Shown here: positions 53,973 to 63,611 of the stretch, piece by piece | Numbering within the stretch: the stretch's first letter is position 1 | Layout: every line of letters starts with the position of its first letter | NCBI RefSeq assembly: GCF_003268855.1 | Contig: NZ_QLSZ01000007.1 | Coordinates: 62,001-126,000 of the forward strand | From: Flavobacterium aciduliphilum | Lineage (GTDB): Bacteria; Bacteroidota; Bacteroidia; Flavobacteriales; Flavobacteriaceae | DNA: 64,000 nucleotides | Direction of reading: 5' to 3' | The notes under the pieces: model-generated | What the model saw: the letters and a program-made list of their open reading frames with translations, nothing else | The model's database searches: none | Told to the model about the DNA's origin: nothing | Made by a program: the position numbers and the translations under genes

Positions 53973-56459
53973 ATGGCTAAAAATTTAGTAATCGTTGAGT
54001 CACCCGCTAAAGCAAAAACTATTGAAAAATTTCTAGGTTCTGACTATCAAGTAGAATCGAGTTATGGACATATTGCAGATTTGCCTTCCAAAGAAATTGG
54101 CGTGGATGTGCTCAACGGATTCAAACCTAAATATGAAGTATCACCCGACAAAAAAGCGTTGGTGACGAAGTTGAAAGGATTAGCCAAAAGTGCAGAAATG
54201 GTTTGGTTGGCTTCCGATGAGGATCGTGAGGGAGAAGCCATTTCTTGGCATTTGTCTGAGGAATTGAACTTAAATCCAAACAAAACAAAACGAATCGTTT
54301 TTCATGAGATTACCAAATCGGCGATTCAAAAAGCAATTGAAAATCCTAGAGGAATTGACTATAATTTGGTCAATGCCCAACAAGCCCGTAGGGTACTAGA
54401 CCGTTTGGTAGGATACGAATTGTCGCCCGTTCTTTGGAAAAAAGTAAAAGGAGGTTTGTCAGCAGGTCGTGTTCAATCAGTTTCTGTTCGATTAATAGTT
54501 GAAAGAGAACGTGAAATTCAAGACTTCAAAGCAGAAGCTTCCTACAGTGTGAGTGCAGAGTTCACCAATGAAGCAGGAAAAACATTCAAAGCCAAATTGC
54601 CCAAGAATTTTACTACTCAAAAAGAAGTGGAAGCGTTTCTAAATAAAAATATAGGAGCAAGTTATAAGGTAGGTGATTTGGAAACAAAGCCTACTAAGAA
54701 ATCACCAGCAGCGCCATTTACAACGTCTACGTTGCAACAAGAAGCTGCTAGAAAATTATATTTGCCAGTAGGTATTACTATGCAAATTGCACAACGTTTG
54801 TATGAGGCAGGACTGATAACCTACATGAGAACAGACAGCGTCAATCTTTCGCAAGAAGCGATGGCAGCAGCTCAAGCAGAAATCACGAGTTATTACGGAA
54901 AAGAGTTTTCTAAACCAAGAAGTTTCAATACTAAATCAAAAGGAGCACAAGAAGCGCACGAAGCCATTCGTCCTACTGATATGTCGCGACATACGGTGCC
55001 TTTAGAACGAGACCAAGCCCGATTGTATGAACTCATTTGGAAACGCACGTTGGCTTCACAAATGAGTGATGCCGAATTGGAACGCACAAATGTTAAAATA
55101 GAAAGCAATACACACTCAGAATTATTTACAGCAACAGGTGAAGTAATCAAATTTGAAGGTTTTTTAAAAGTATATCTTGAAGGGAATGATGACGATGAAG
55201 AAGAACAAGAAGGAATGTTGCCTGCTTTAAAAAGTAATGAGAAACTAGTAGCCAATTATATTACAGCTACGGAACGTTTTTCAAGACCGCCTAGTCGTTA
55301 TACAGAAGCTTCATTGGTTAAGAAATTAGAAGAATTAGGAATCGGAAGGCCTTCCACCTATGCGCCAACCATTTCTACAATAATTGTTAGAACCTATGTT
55401 GAAAAAGGAAGTTTTGAAGGAACTGAACGTAAATATACCCAACTCACACTAAAAGAGGCTGAAGTTAAGACGCAAGTTTTAACAGAAGTCACGGGTTCAG
55501 ATAAGGGAAAATTGGTGCCAACAGATATCGGAATTATTGTGAATGATTTTTTAGTGAAAAATTTTGAAACAATTTTAGACTATAATTTTACAGCAAAGGT
55601 TGAGCAGGATTTTGATGAAATTGCTGAAGGTACGGTCGATTGGGCAAAAATGATGAATGATTTCTATTCTCATTTTCATCCAAATGTAGTGGATGTTGAA
55701 AAGAATGCCGACAGAGAAAGTGGTGAGCGTATTTTAGGAAAACATCCTGTTTCTGGAAAACAAGTGTCGGTACGTTTGGGTAAATTTGGTCCTATGGCTC
55801 AAATAGGAGACGCAGAGGATGAGGACAAGCAATTTGCAAGTTTACGTCAAGATCAAAATATTGGAAATATTTCGCTAGAAGAAGTGTTGGATTTATTTTT
55901 ACTTCCAAAACAGTTAGGAACTTATCAAGGCGAATCGATTGAGGTAAATAACGGACGTTTTGGGCCCTATGTGCGTTTTGGTAAACAGTTTATTTCCTTG
56001 CCTAAAGGTGTTGAACCTCTCGATGTATCGTTGGAAGATGCCAAAAAACTAATAGATGAAAAAACCCAGGCCGATGCGCCTATAGCTATGTACGAAAACA
56101 TGCCCGTTCAAAAAGGAGTTGGACGTTTCGGACCATTTATTAAATGGAATGGCATGTTTATTAATGTGAGTAAAAAATACGATTTCGATCGCTTGTCGCA
56201 AACAGATATCAACGAACTTATTGAGGAAAAGCAGCAAAAAGAAGTTGATAAAGTAATTCACAATTGGCAAGCTGAAGGGATTCGTGTGGAAAAAGCCCGA
56301 TGGGGACGTAGCGTGATTTTAAAAGGGAAAATAAAAATTGAATTGAGTAAAGATGTAGATGCAGGAGCATTAACTCTAGTTGCAGTTCAAGAAATGATTG
56401 AAAAGAAAGCTCCTGCAAAAAAGACTCCAGCAAAAAAAACGTCCACAAAAAAGAAATAG
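53973..56459 (+). CDS. topA: DNA topoisomerase I
   Basis: The 828-residue type IA topoisomerase relaxes negative supercoils. It starts MAKNLVIVESPAKAKTIEKF with the TOPRIM Glu, has ASDEDREGEAISWHL, and the catalytic Tyr in GLITYMRTDS near residue 285. Three or more C-terminal repeats (GRFGPYVRFGKQF, GVGRFGPFIKWNG) replace the zinc fingers of other bacteria, and a Lys/Pro/Thr-rich tail ends the protein. The start is set by the promoter and family; an upstream TTG is rejected. Confidence 0.95.
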   Translation: MAKNLVIVESPAKAKTIEKFLGSDYQVESSYGHIADLPSKEIGVDVLNGFKPKYEVSPDKKALVTKLKGLAKSAEMVWLASDEDREGEAISWHLSEELNLNPNKTKRIVFHEITKSAIQKAIENPRGIDYNLVNAQQARRVLDRLVGYELSPVLWKKVKGGLSAGRVQSVSVRLIVEREREIQDFKAEASYSVSAEFTNEAGKTFKAKLPKNFTTQKEVEAFLNKNIGASYKVGDLETKPTKKSPAAPFTTSTLQQEAARKLYLPVGITMQIAQRLYEAGLITYMRTDSVNLSQEAMAAAQAEITSYYGKEFSKPRSFNTKSKGAQEAHEAIRPTDMSRHTVPLERDQARLYELIWKRTLASQMSDAELERTNVKIESNTHSELFTATGEVIKFEGFLKVYLEGNDDDEEEQEGMLPALKSNEKLVANYITATERFSRPPSRYTEASLVKKLEELGIGRPSTYAPTISTIIVRTYVEKGSFEGTERKYTQLTLKEAEVKTQVLTEVTGSDKGKLVPTDIGIIVNDFLVKNFETILDYNFTAKVEQDFDEIAEGTVDWAKMMNDFYSHFHPNVVDVEKNADRESGERILGKHPVSGKQVSVRLGKFGPMAQIGDAEDEDKQFASLRQDQNIGNISLEEVLDLFLLPKQLGTYQGESIEVNNGRFGPYVRFGKQFISLPKGVEPLDVSLEDAKKLIDEKTQADAPIAMYENMPVQKGVGRFGPFIKWNGMFINVSKKYDFDRLSQTDINELIEEKQQKEVDKVIHNWQAEGIRVEKARWGRSVILKGKIKIELSKDVDAGALTLVAVQEMIEKKAPAKKTPAKKTSTKKK

Positions 56460-56462
56460 TAC

Positions 56463-57617
56463 ATGGAATTTGATTTTCTGACCCCTTTAGAGACGGATTT
56501 AATAATTGATATCAAGCGACTGTCTTCACAACATTTGGCTAATAAAGTAGTTTTTCATACGGAACATGATTTTCCAGATATGAGTCAAGTGCGCATGGCA
56601 ATACTCGGAGTGTTGGAAAATAGAGGCGATGAAAATCGTGCAGGAGCCGATGTGGATTTGACAGATTTTAGAAAAAAAATGTACAGCCTTTTTCCAGGAA
56701 ATTGGAGTCATGGCATAGCAGATCTTGGAGATATTGTTCCAGGAAATTCAAAAGAAGACACCTATTTTGCCGTTCAAAAAGTGGTGTCAAAACTCATAAA
56801 GAGTAATGTTATTCCTATTGTTATAGGAGGAACACAAGACATTACCTATGCATTATATAGGAGTTATGATGTTTTAGAACAGATGGTAAATTTGGTTTCT
56901 ATAGACGCTAAATTTGACTTTGGAAAACAAAGCGATGCGGTTTCTAGTGAATCCTATTTGTCTAAAATAATTTTAGACGAGCCTAATAATTTGTTTAATT
57001 TTAGTAACATCGGATATCAAACCTATTATAATTCTCAAGAGGAAATTGATTTAATAGAGAAATTGTATTTCGATGCCTACCGATTAGGTGAAGTGTGTAA
57101 TTCATTAGCTATTGCCGAGCCCGTATTTAGAGATGCTGATTTGGTTAGTTTAGATATTAATGCGGTGAAATCATCAGATTCAGGAAAAAAAATCGATTTT
57201 CAACCTAATGGATTTAATGGTAAAGAGATTTGTGCACTTTCACGCTATGCAGGAATTAGTGATAAAGTATCATGTTTTGGAATTTTTAATCAAACAGCAA
57301 CCGAGGAAGAGGCTGTTTTGTTGTCACAAATGGTTTGGTATTTTATAGAAGGAGTGCATTATCGTTCCAATGAGTATCCTTTTGGAAGTAAAGAAAATTA
57401 TACAAAGTATACAGTGCCCTTTGAAGAGGAAGATATTGTTTTCTTTAAAAGTGATAAAACAGATCGATGGTGGATAGAAATTCCTTTTTTTTCAAGCGCA
57501 AGCAATAAATTAAAAAAGAATACGTTATTACCATGTTCACATGAGGATTATTTAGCGGCATGTAATCAGGAAATTCCCGAGCGATGGTGGAAGGCACAGA
57601 GAAAGAATATTTTGTAA
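56463..57617 (+). CDS. Ureohydrolase-fold protein, probably non-catalytic
   Basis: The 384-residue protein has the arginase/formimidoylglutamase fold but with lost metal ligands. GGxH reads GGTQD with Gln125; DAHxD reads SIDAKFD with Lys150 for His; and the third motif reads SLDINAV for the usual DxD. Only some Asp ligands remain. It is unlikely to hydrolyse arginine or related substrates. It follows topA by 3 bp and lies just before gldK. Such a protein near gldKLMN suggests a structural or regulatory role, but none is known to me. Confidence 0.85.
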   Translation: MEFDFLTPLETDLIIDIKRLSSQHLANKVVFHTEHDFPDMSQVRMAILGVLENRGDENRAGADVDLTDFRKKMYSLFPGNWSHGIADLGDIVPGNSKEDTYFAVQKVVSKLIKSNVIPIVIGGTQDITYALYRSYDVLEQMVNLVSIDAKFDFGKQSDAVSSESYLSKIILDEPNNLFNFSNIGYQTYYNSQEEIDLIEKLYFDAYRLGEVCNSLAIAEPVFRDADLVSLDINAVKSSDSGKKIDFQPNGFNGKEICALSRYAGISDKVSCFGIFNQTATEEEAVLLSQMVWYFIEGVHYRSNEYPFGSKENYTKYTVPFEEEDIVFFKSDKTDRWWIEIPFFSSASNKLKKNTLLPCSHEDYLAACNQEIPERWWKAQRKNIL

Positions 57618-57652
57618 TCATAAACTGAGATTAGCTTTTTAATTTTATGATT
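57616..57652. repeat. Inverted repeat after the ureohydrolase gene
   Basis: AATCATAAA (57616-57624) and TTTATGATT (57644-57652) form a 9-bp perfect dyad with a 19-nt loop and no T-run. It begins within the stop codon of the ureohydrolase gene and could act as a weak terminator or processing site. Confidence 0.45.
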
Positions 57653-57747
57653 AATTGTTTGTATATATTAATAATAGTAGAATAAGGCAATAAAAAGTAC
57701 TAAATTTCGTTTTTCTACGAAATAAGTAAATTTTAAGAAATAAATAA

Positions 57748-57778
57748 TTGTTTTTTTCAAAAATAATAAATAGGTTTA
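57748..57778 (+). promoter_or_regulatory. Likely promoter of gldKLMN
   Basis: TTG at 57748-57750, a 20-bp spacer and TAGGTTTA at 57771-57778, one base off the TAnnTTTG consensus. The gldK start is 39 nt downstream. Confidence 0.45.
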
Positions 57779-57817
57779 CGCCCTTAAAAATAAAGAACAT
57801 AATTAACCCAGATTTAT

Positions 57818-59215
57818 ATGAAGAAGTTCATTGCATTTGCATCTGTTTTAGCGCTACTAGCGAGCTGTGGAAAGTCTAACGACAAAGGTGAGTTAGTAGG
57901 AGTAAAAGGAAAAAAATGGCATCCAGAGAAACCATACGGAATGACTTTAGTTCCAGGAGGTGCTTTTATTATGGGTAAATCAGACGATGATTTAGCTAAT
58001 GTACAAGACGCTCCGACTAAAACAGTAACCGTTCGTTCGTTTTATATGGATGAGACAGAAATTACAAATAGTGAATACCGACAATTCGTGGAGTGGGTTA
58101 AAGATTCTATTATTAGAGTTCGTTTAGCAATACTTGCTGATGAAGTTGGTCAAAAACCTGGTTCTGGAAAAGGAGGAAAAGCTGGTGGTAGTATTGGTGA
58201 TTATGCTTTTGCGGATCAAGACCCAGCTAAAATGACTCCTTATGACAAATATATGTATGAAAATTACTATAGTGTTGGGACTAAAGATGATCCTTATGCT
58301 GGACGTCGATTGAACAGAAAGGTTAAATTAATCACGGATACTAAAAAATATCCTGATGAATACTACACGGAGGTTATGGATACAATGTATCTTCCAGTAA
58401 GTGAATCGTACAATGGATTGAGAACTATTGATGTGAATAAATTGAAATTTCATTATTCATGGATGGATATTCAAGCGGCTGCAAAAGCTAAAAAAGGAAA
58501 AAGAAGTCAGTTTGTAAAAACAGAAAATACTCCTGTATATCCTGATACAACTGTTTGGATAAAAGACTTTGCGTATTCTTATAATGAGCCAATGCATAAT
58601 GATTATTTTTGGCACCAAGCGTATGGGGATTATCCTGTAGTAGGGGTAAATTGGAAACAAGCTAAAGCATTCTGCGCTTGGAGAACGTTGAATAAAAATA
58701 TTTATGTTAAAAAGAAAAAAGGAAGAGATTTGATAAATTCGTTCCGTTTACCTACTGAAGCTGAATGGGAATATGCAGCTCGCGGTGGTCTAGAGTCAGG
58801 AAATTATCCATGGGGAGGTCCTTATACTCATAATGATAGAGGGTGTTTCATGGCAAACTTCAAACCAGATAGAGGAGACTATGCTGCTGACCAAGCGTTG
58901 TACACTGTTGAAGCAAAATCATATCAGCCTAATGGGTACAACTTATACAATATGTCTGGTAACGTTTCAGAATGGACGGATTCTTCTTATGATGCTTCGG
59001 CTTATGAATATGTTTCTACAATGAATCCAAACGTACCAGATACCTCAAACAAACGTAAAGTGGTAAGAGGAGGGTCTTGGAAAGATGTAGCTTATTTCTT
59101 GCAGGTAGGAACAAGAGATTTTGAATATCAAGATACTGCTAGAAGTTACATTGGTTTTAGAACCGTACAAGATTATATGGGAACTCAAACTACGGGTAAC
59201 GGAAAAAGAAAATAA
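57818..59215 (+). CDS. gldK: Gliding motility / type IX secretion lipoprotein GldK
   Basis: The 465-residue lipoprotein has its acylated Cys17 in LLASCGK. The mature protein carries a formylglycine-generating-enzyme-like (FGE-sulfatase) fold: MTLVPGGAFIMGKSDDD, RLPTEAEWEYAARGG, NVSEWTDSSYD and VVRGGSWKDV. The enzyme cysteines are absent. GldK forms, with GldN, the periplasmic/outer-membrane ring of the type IX secretion system. Length is normal. It opens the gldKLMN operon. Confidence 0.97.
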   Translation: MKKFIAFASVLALLASCGKSNDKGELVGVKGKKWHPEKPYGMTLVPGGAFIMGKSDDDLANVQDAPTKTVTVRSFYMDETEITNSEYRQFVEWVKDSIIRVRLAILADEVGQKPGSGKGGKAGGSIGDYAFADQDPAKMTPYDKYMYENYYSVGTKDDPYAGRRLNRKVKLITDTKKYPDEYYTEVMDTMYLPVSESYNGLRTIDVNKLKFHYSWMDIQAAAKAKKGKRSQFVKTENTPVYPDTTVWIKDFAYSYNEPMHNDYFWHQAYGDYPVVGVNWKQAKAFCAWRTLNKNIYVKKKKGRDLINSFRLPTEAEWEYAARGGLESGNYPWGGPYTHNDRGCFMANFKPDRGDYAADQALYTVEAKSYQPNGYNLYNMSGNVSEWTDSSYDASAYEYVSTMNPNVPDTSNKRKVVRGGSWKDVAYFLQVGTRDFEYQDTARSYIGFRTVQDYMGTQTTGNGKRK

Positions 59216-59274
59216 TCAATTTGTATATTAACTAACTTAAATATAAAACTTAACTAACTAAAATTATTATTATT

Positions 59275-59907
59275 ATGGGATTATTACCAAAAAGAGTTAT
59301 GGAATTCACCTACGGAATGGGTGCTGCTGTCGTTATTGTTGGAGCATTATTTAAAATTCAACACTGGCCGGGTGCAAGTCAATTTCTTATTGTTGGACTA
59401 TTAACAGAAGCTTTTATCTTTGCTTTGTCAGCATTTGAAACTTCACCTGATGAAATTGATTGGTCTTTAGTATATCCTGAATTAGCTGGTGGGCAAGCAA
59501 AAGAAAAAACCAAAAAAGAGGAGCCTAAAGATGCTCAAGGTATGCTTTCTCAAAAATTAGATGCTATGTTGAAAGAAGCTAAAATTGACGGTGAATTGAT
59601 GGCGAGCTTAGGAAACAGTATTAAAAATTTTGAAGGTGCTGCAAAATCGATATCTCCTTCTGTAGATGCAATGGCTGGTCAAAAGAAATATGCCGAAGAA
59701 ATGTCTAAAGCAGCTGCACAAATGGAGACGTTAAATAATTTGTATCAAATACAATTACAAAGTGCTGAAAGAAACGCTAAAATTAACGATGAAGTTGCTG
59801 AAAACAACTTAAAATTAAAAGATCAAATGCAATCATTAACATCTAACTTGTCTACATTAAACAATGTATATGGTGGAATGTTGTCTGCAATGAGTAATAA
59901 AGGATAA
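59275..59907 (+). CDS. gldL: Gliding motility motor protein GldL
   Basis: The 210-residue inner-membrane protein has two helices (about 12-28 and 34-52) and a long cytoplasmic coiled-coil tail. Glu45 in GLLTEAFIFALSAFE sits at the equivalent of the essential membrane Glu of F. johnsoniae GldL. GldL and GldM form the proton-driven motor of gliding and type IX secretion. Lies 59 bp after gldK. Confidence 0.97.
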   Translation: MGLLPKRVMEFTYGMGAAVVIVGALFKIQHWPGASQFLIVGLLTEAFIFALSAFETSPDEIDWSLVYPELAGGQAKEKTKKEEPKDAQGMLSQKLDAMLKEAKIDGELMASLGNSIKNFEGAAKSISPSVDAMAGQKKYAEEMSKAAAQMETLNNLYQIQLQSAERNAKINDEVAENNLKLKDQMQSLTSNLSTLNNVYGGMLSAMSNKG

Positions 59908-59960
59908 TTAGTTTTTTAACTAAATTTTACTAAATTAACATTAAAAACTAATTAGAAAAA

Positions 59961-61520
59961 ATGGCAGGAGGAAAATTAACCCCTAGACAGAAGATGATTA
60001 ACCTGATGTATCTGGTTTTCATCGCAATGTTGGCATTAAACATGTCAAAAGAAGTGTTATCGGCTTTTGGATTGATGAATGAAAAATTTGAGAATGCGAA
60101 TACCGCTTCTTTGGAAAATAATAAAAAGCTTTTAACATTAATTGATCAAAAAGGAGCTGAAAATGCAGGTATGTATGGACCAGCAAAAAACGCTGCTGAT
60201 AAGATTGCAGAGATTTCAAAGACTTTTTATGAATATATCGGAACTTTGAAAGCAGATGCAACCAATGGTGTAGAAATTGATAAAAAAACAGGTAAGTTAC
60301 CTTATGAGGCTATGGATAAAGGACCTCATATAGATGAAACTTGGTTTAAAGGTGACAACTATTCTGCAAAAGGAACTGCAATTGTTGCTGCTATAAATAA
60401 ATATGTAGCTGATATGAAGGCTGCTGTAGCAAGTGAACCAAGTTTGTCTAAAAAACTTTCTCCTATTATTGCTGATTTGGATGCTAAATTCAATACTTCA
60501 GATGTTAAAGATCATGATGGGGTAACAAAAAAATATTTATCTTATCACTTTGAACATTTTCCAGCTATTGCATCATTAGCAAAATTAACGGCTTGGCAAA
60601 ATGATGTTAAGAAAGCCGAGTTTGATTGTTATAGTTCTTTATTAGGTGGTGCTGCAGTTGATGCGGCTTCTATGAAAAACTATACTGCTATGGTAGTGTT
60701 AGAAAAAAGTGCTTATTTTCAAGGAGAGGCTGTAAAAGGTAAAGTGGTTTTAGGTCGTTATGATGAAAATACTAAGCCAACATCTTTTCAAGGTCCTGGA
60801 AAAATTGAAAATGGTCAAGCGGTTATTTCAATGACTGCAGGTTCAATTGGTGAACAAAATATTAATGGGCAGTTCACTTTTATGGAAGATGGAAAGCCAG
60901 TGCCATTAAAATTTGAAGGAAAATATGTTGTTATACCTCGTCCAAATTCTGCTAATATTTCTGCAGACAAAATGAATGTGGTATATAGAGGGTTACCAAA
61001 CCCAATGACAATTTCTTTTGCAGGTATTGGTGACAATAACGTTACGGCTTCAGCTCCTGGGTTAACTAAAGCTGGTGCAAATGGTAAGTATATTTTAAAT
61101 CCAGGTTCTGGAGATGAAGTTTTGGTTACTGTTAATGGTAAGATGTCAGATGGTAAAACAGTAACTGATAAAAAAGCTTTTAGAATAAAAGGTATTCCTG
61201 CACCACAAGCTGCTATTGGAGGAACTATAGGCTCACAAAAAGGAGCAAAATCACGTCTTCAATCATCACAAATAACAGCTGTATTACCCGACTTTTTGTA
61301 TGATTTGAAATTCCAAGTAACTCAATTTGTATTGAAAGTACCTGGACAAGCTTCTATAGTTGTGAATGGGGATCGTTTAAATGCTCAATGTGTTGCAGCT
61401 TTGGGTAGAGCAGTAAAAGGTGATCAAATTACCATTTCTGATGTAAAAACAAAAATTGTAGGTGAAGGTTCTGGTATTCAAACCAAAACAGCTGCACCAG
61501 CTATTTTTGAATTACAATAA
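59961..61520 (+). CDS. gldM: Gliding motility motor protein GldM
   Basis: The 519-residue protein starts MAGGKLTPRQKMINLMYLVF. One membrane helix (about 12-29) holds it in the inner membrane, and a long periplasmic shaft of stacked domains follows. Arg9 matches the conserved Arg that is thought to pair with the GldL Glu. It transmits torque to the GldK/GldN ring. Normal length. Confidence 0.97.
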   Translation: MAGGKLTPRQKMINLMYLVFIAMLALNMSKEVLSAFGLMNEKFENANTASLENNKKLLTLIDQKGAENAGMYGPAKNAADKIAEISKTFYEYIGTLKADATNGVEIDKKTGKLPYEAMDKGPHIDETWFKGDNYSAKGTAIVAAINKYVADMKAAVASEPSLSKKLSPIIADLDAKFNTSDVKDHDGVTKKYLSYHFEHFPAIASLAKLTAWQNDVKKAEFDCYSSLLGGAAVDAASMKNYTAMVVLEKSAYFQGEAVKGKVVLGRYDENTKPTSFQGPGKIENGQAVISMTAGSIGEQNINGQFTFMEDGKPVPLKFEGKYVVIPRPNSANISADKMNVVYRGLPNPMTISFAGIGDNNVTASAPGLTKAGANGKYILNPGSGDEVLVTVNGKMSDGKTVTDKKAFRIKGIPAPQAAIGGTIGSQKGAKSRLQSSQITAVLPDFLYDLKFQVTQFVLKVPGQASIVVNGDRLNAQCVAALGRAVKGDQITISDVKTKIVGEGSGIQTKTAAPAIFELQ

Positions 61521-61563
61521 TTTAAGTTTAGTATCTTTACTTAAATAACTTATAAATAATATT

Positions 61564-62478
61564 ATGAAATTGAAAAACTTTTTATTAGTTGTTTTGAGTG
61601 TTGTTGGAGTATATTCTACTTCTGCTCAATCTAATTTGTTGAACGCTAAAACACCAGCTGATATCGGAAAGAAGACAGCTGCTCAAATGGAGTCTGATAA
61701 CGACAAGCCTTTGCCTTATGGGTATGTGCATGACAGAGATGTTTTGATGGGTAAAACAATATGGGAATTAGTAGATATAGATGAAAGAATTAACTTTCCA
61801 TTATATTATCCTGTAGACACTGCTTTTGTGGGTAAAGATAGAAGATCTCTTTTTGCTGTTTTGTTGAAAGGTATCAAAGATGGTAAAATTACCGAAGTAT
61901 ATGGTGATGACTATTTTAATACCAAAAAAACTTTGAAAGACATGGAGAGTGTATTTAAGTTTAGAGATACAACAGCTGCAGGTATCGATGAATTTAATAC
62001 AGATATTGCAGCTTATAAATCTGGAAAAAAAGTTCTTGATAAACAATTTATTAACGAAACTGAATTAGACGCTTCTGATATTACAGGGTATAAAATTAAA
62101 GGGTATTGGTATTTTGATAAACGTCAAAGTGAATTAAAATACAGAATGTTGGCAATATGTCCAATGGCGACTGAAGCACGTGATAAGGCTAAAGGAAATA
62201 CTGATGCTATTGAATTATTTTGGGTATATTTCCCTTCAATAAGAGATATTCTTCACGAAGCCAAGTCCTTTAACGATCGAAATTCTGCAATGCCAATATC
62301 TTTTGACCATCTTTTAAATTCACGCCGTTTTAATGGGGTCATTTACAAAGAAGAAAATGTATACGGTGATAGACAAGTCGATCAATACATGAAAGATAAT
62401 GCCCAAATGCAATTGTTAGAGTCAGAACGAATCAAAGAAAAAATTCGTAATTTTGAACAAGACATGTGGAATTACTAA
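61564..62478 (+). CDS. gldN: Gliding motility / type IX secretion protein GldN
   Basis: The 304-residue periplasmic protein has a signal peptide (ending near YSTSAQ) and the GldN segments YGYVHDRDVLMGKTIWELVD, EDMWNY-like end and ELKYRMLAICPM. It binds GldK and GldM. In F. johnsoniae a paralogue gldO follows gldN; none is seen here. A TATCTTTA at 61532-61539, 25 nt before the start, with TTTG 22 bp further upstream (61506-61509) is a possible internal promoter. A terminator follows the gene. Confidence 0.96.
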   Translation: MKLKNFLLVVLSVVGVYSTSAQSNLLNAKTPADIGKKTAAQMESDNDKPLPYGYVHDRDVLMGKTIWELVDIDERINFPLYYPVDTAFVGKDRRSLFAVLLKGIKDGKITEVYGDDYFNTKKTLKDMESVFKFRDTTAAGIDEFNTDIAAYKSGKKVLDKQFINETELDASDITGYKIKGYWYFDKRQSELKYRMLAICPMATEARDKAKGNTDAIELFWVYFPSIRDILHEAKSFNDRNSAMPISFDHLLNSRRFNGVIYKEENVYGDRQVDQYMKDNAQMQLLESERIKEKIRNFEQDMWNY

Positions 62479-62500
62479 TTAAAGTTTTCAATTAAAATAA

Positions 62501-62533
62501 AAAAAACTCTTACCTTTGGTAGGAGTTTTTTTT
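62501..62533 (+). terminator. Intrinsic terminator after gldN
   Basis: AAAAAACTCTTACC (62501-62514) pairs with GGTAGGAGTTTTTT (62518-62531) over 14 positions with one G-U pair and a 3-nt loop, then Ts. It ends the gldKLMN operon. Confidence 0.88.
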
Positions 62534-62543
62534 ATTTCTACTT

Positions 62544-63611
62544 ATGTATGATTATCTAATCATTGGTGGTGGGCTAGCTGGGATTTCTTTCTGTGAACAA
62601 GCCTTAAATAAAGGTAAATCCGTTTTAGTTCTATCTGATTCTTCTCAAAATTCTTCTGTTATTGCTGGGGGATTGTATAATCCCGTTATCTTAAAACGAT
62701 TTAGCGAAGTTTGGAAAGCTTCCGATCAATTGGAACTTTTGTATCCATTTTATCAAGCATTAGAGCAAAAGGTGTCGCAAAAGCTTATAAACCCCATTCC
62801 GCTTTGGCGTAAATTTTACTCCGTAGAGGAACAAAACAATTGGTTTATTGCAGCCGATAAACCTAATCTCGCCCCTTTTTTAGATGCTAATTTAATTCAC
62901 ACTACATTATCTTCTATTGAGTCGCCTTATGCCTATGGACATGTAATGCATACCGGTTATGTAGATACGGGTTTGTTATTGGAGTCGTATAAAGCATACT
63001 TGAAAATGCAACAATGTTTCCGTGAAGAAACCTTTGCATACGATTTGTTAGAGCATCACGATGAATATATTGTTTACAAAGATATTCGAGCCAAAAACAT
63101 TGTTTTTGCTGAAGGATTTGGATTACTGTCCAATCCCTACTTTAATACACTACCATTAGATGGAACCAAAGGGGAAGTTTTGGTTATTCATGCACCCAAA
63201 TTACAACTCGAAGTGATTGTTAAATCCTCAATTTTTATCATGCCTATCGGAAAGGATTACTATAAAGTAGGCGCTACCTATAATTGGGTTGATAAAACAA
63301 ATATTCCTACTCTTGAAGCAAAAAACGAACTTCTTACTCAATTGAAAGAGTTAATACAATGTGATTTTACTTTAGTAGAGCACTTGGCTGGTGTCCGTCC
63401 CACTGTAAAAGATCGACGTCCATTAGTGGGAAGACATCCCTTATATAAAAATATGTTTATTCTAAATGGTTTAGGAACCCGAGGAGTCATGCTTGCTCCT
63501 GCTATGGCACGGGATCTTTTTAATTATATCGAAAACGATGTGCCCTTAGACCCATATATTGATATCAAGAGAGTTAAGCGTTTTGTTTCCAGTTTTTGTC
63601 ATAACGGATAA
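62544..63611 (+). CDS. DadA/DAO-type FAD oxidoreductase
   Basis: The 355-residue protein has the FAD motif IIGGGLAGISFCEQAL at the start, AGGLYNPVILKRF near 42-54 and the C-terminal VRPTVKDRRPLVG. It belongs to the D-amino-acid-oxidase-like (SoxA/ThiO/MnmC-C) group, but the substrate cannot be told from the sequence. It begins 10 bp after the gldN terminator hairpin, so promoter and terminator nearly touch. Its end overlaps the opposite-strand DUF983 gene by 38 bp. Confidence 0.87.
   Translation: MYDYLIIGGGLAGISFCEQALNKGKSVLVLSDSSQNSSVIAGGLYNPVILKRFSEVWKASDQLELLYPFYQALEQKVSQKLINPIPLWRKFYSVEEQNNWFIAADKPNLAPFLDANLIHTTLSSIESPYAYGHVMHTGYVDTGLLLESYKAYLKMQQCFREETFAYDLLEHHDEYIVYKDIRAKNIVFAEGFGLLSNPYFNTLPLDGTKGEVLVIHAPKLQLEVIVKSSIFIMPIGKDYYKVGATYNWVDKTNIPTLEAKNELLTQLKELIQCDFTLVEHLAGVRPTVKDRRPLVGRHPLYKNMFILNGLGTRGVMLAPAMARDLFNYIENDVPLDPYIDIKRVKRFVSSFCHNG

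Noticed and set aside
56463..57617. Functional formimidoylglutamase (hutG)
   Set aside because: Key metal ligands are replaced (Gln125, Lys150 and Asn in the third motif).
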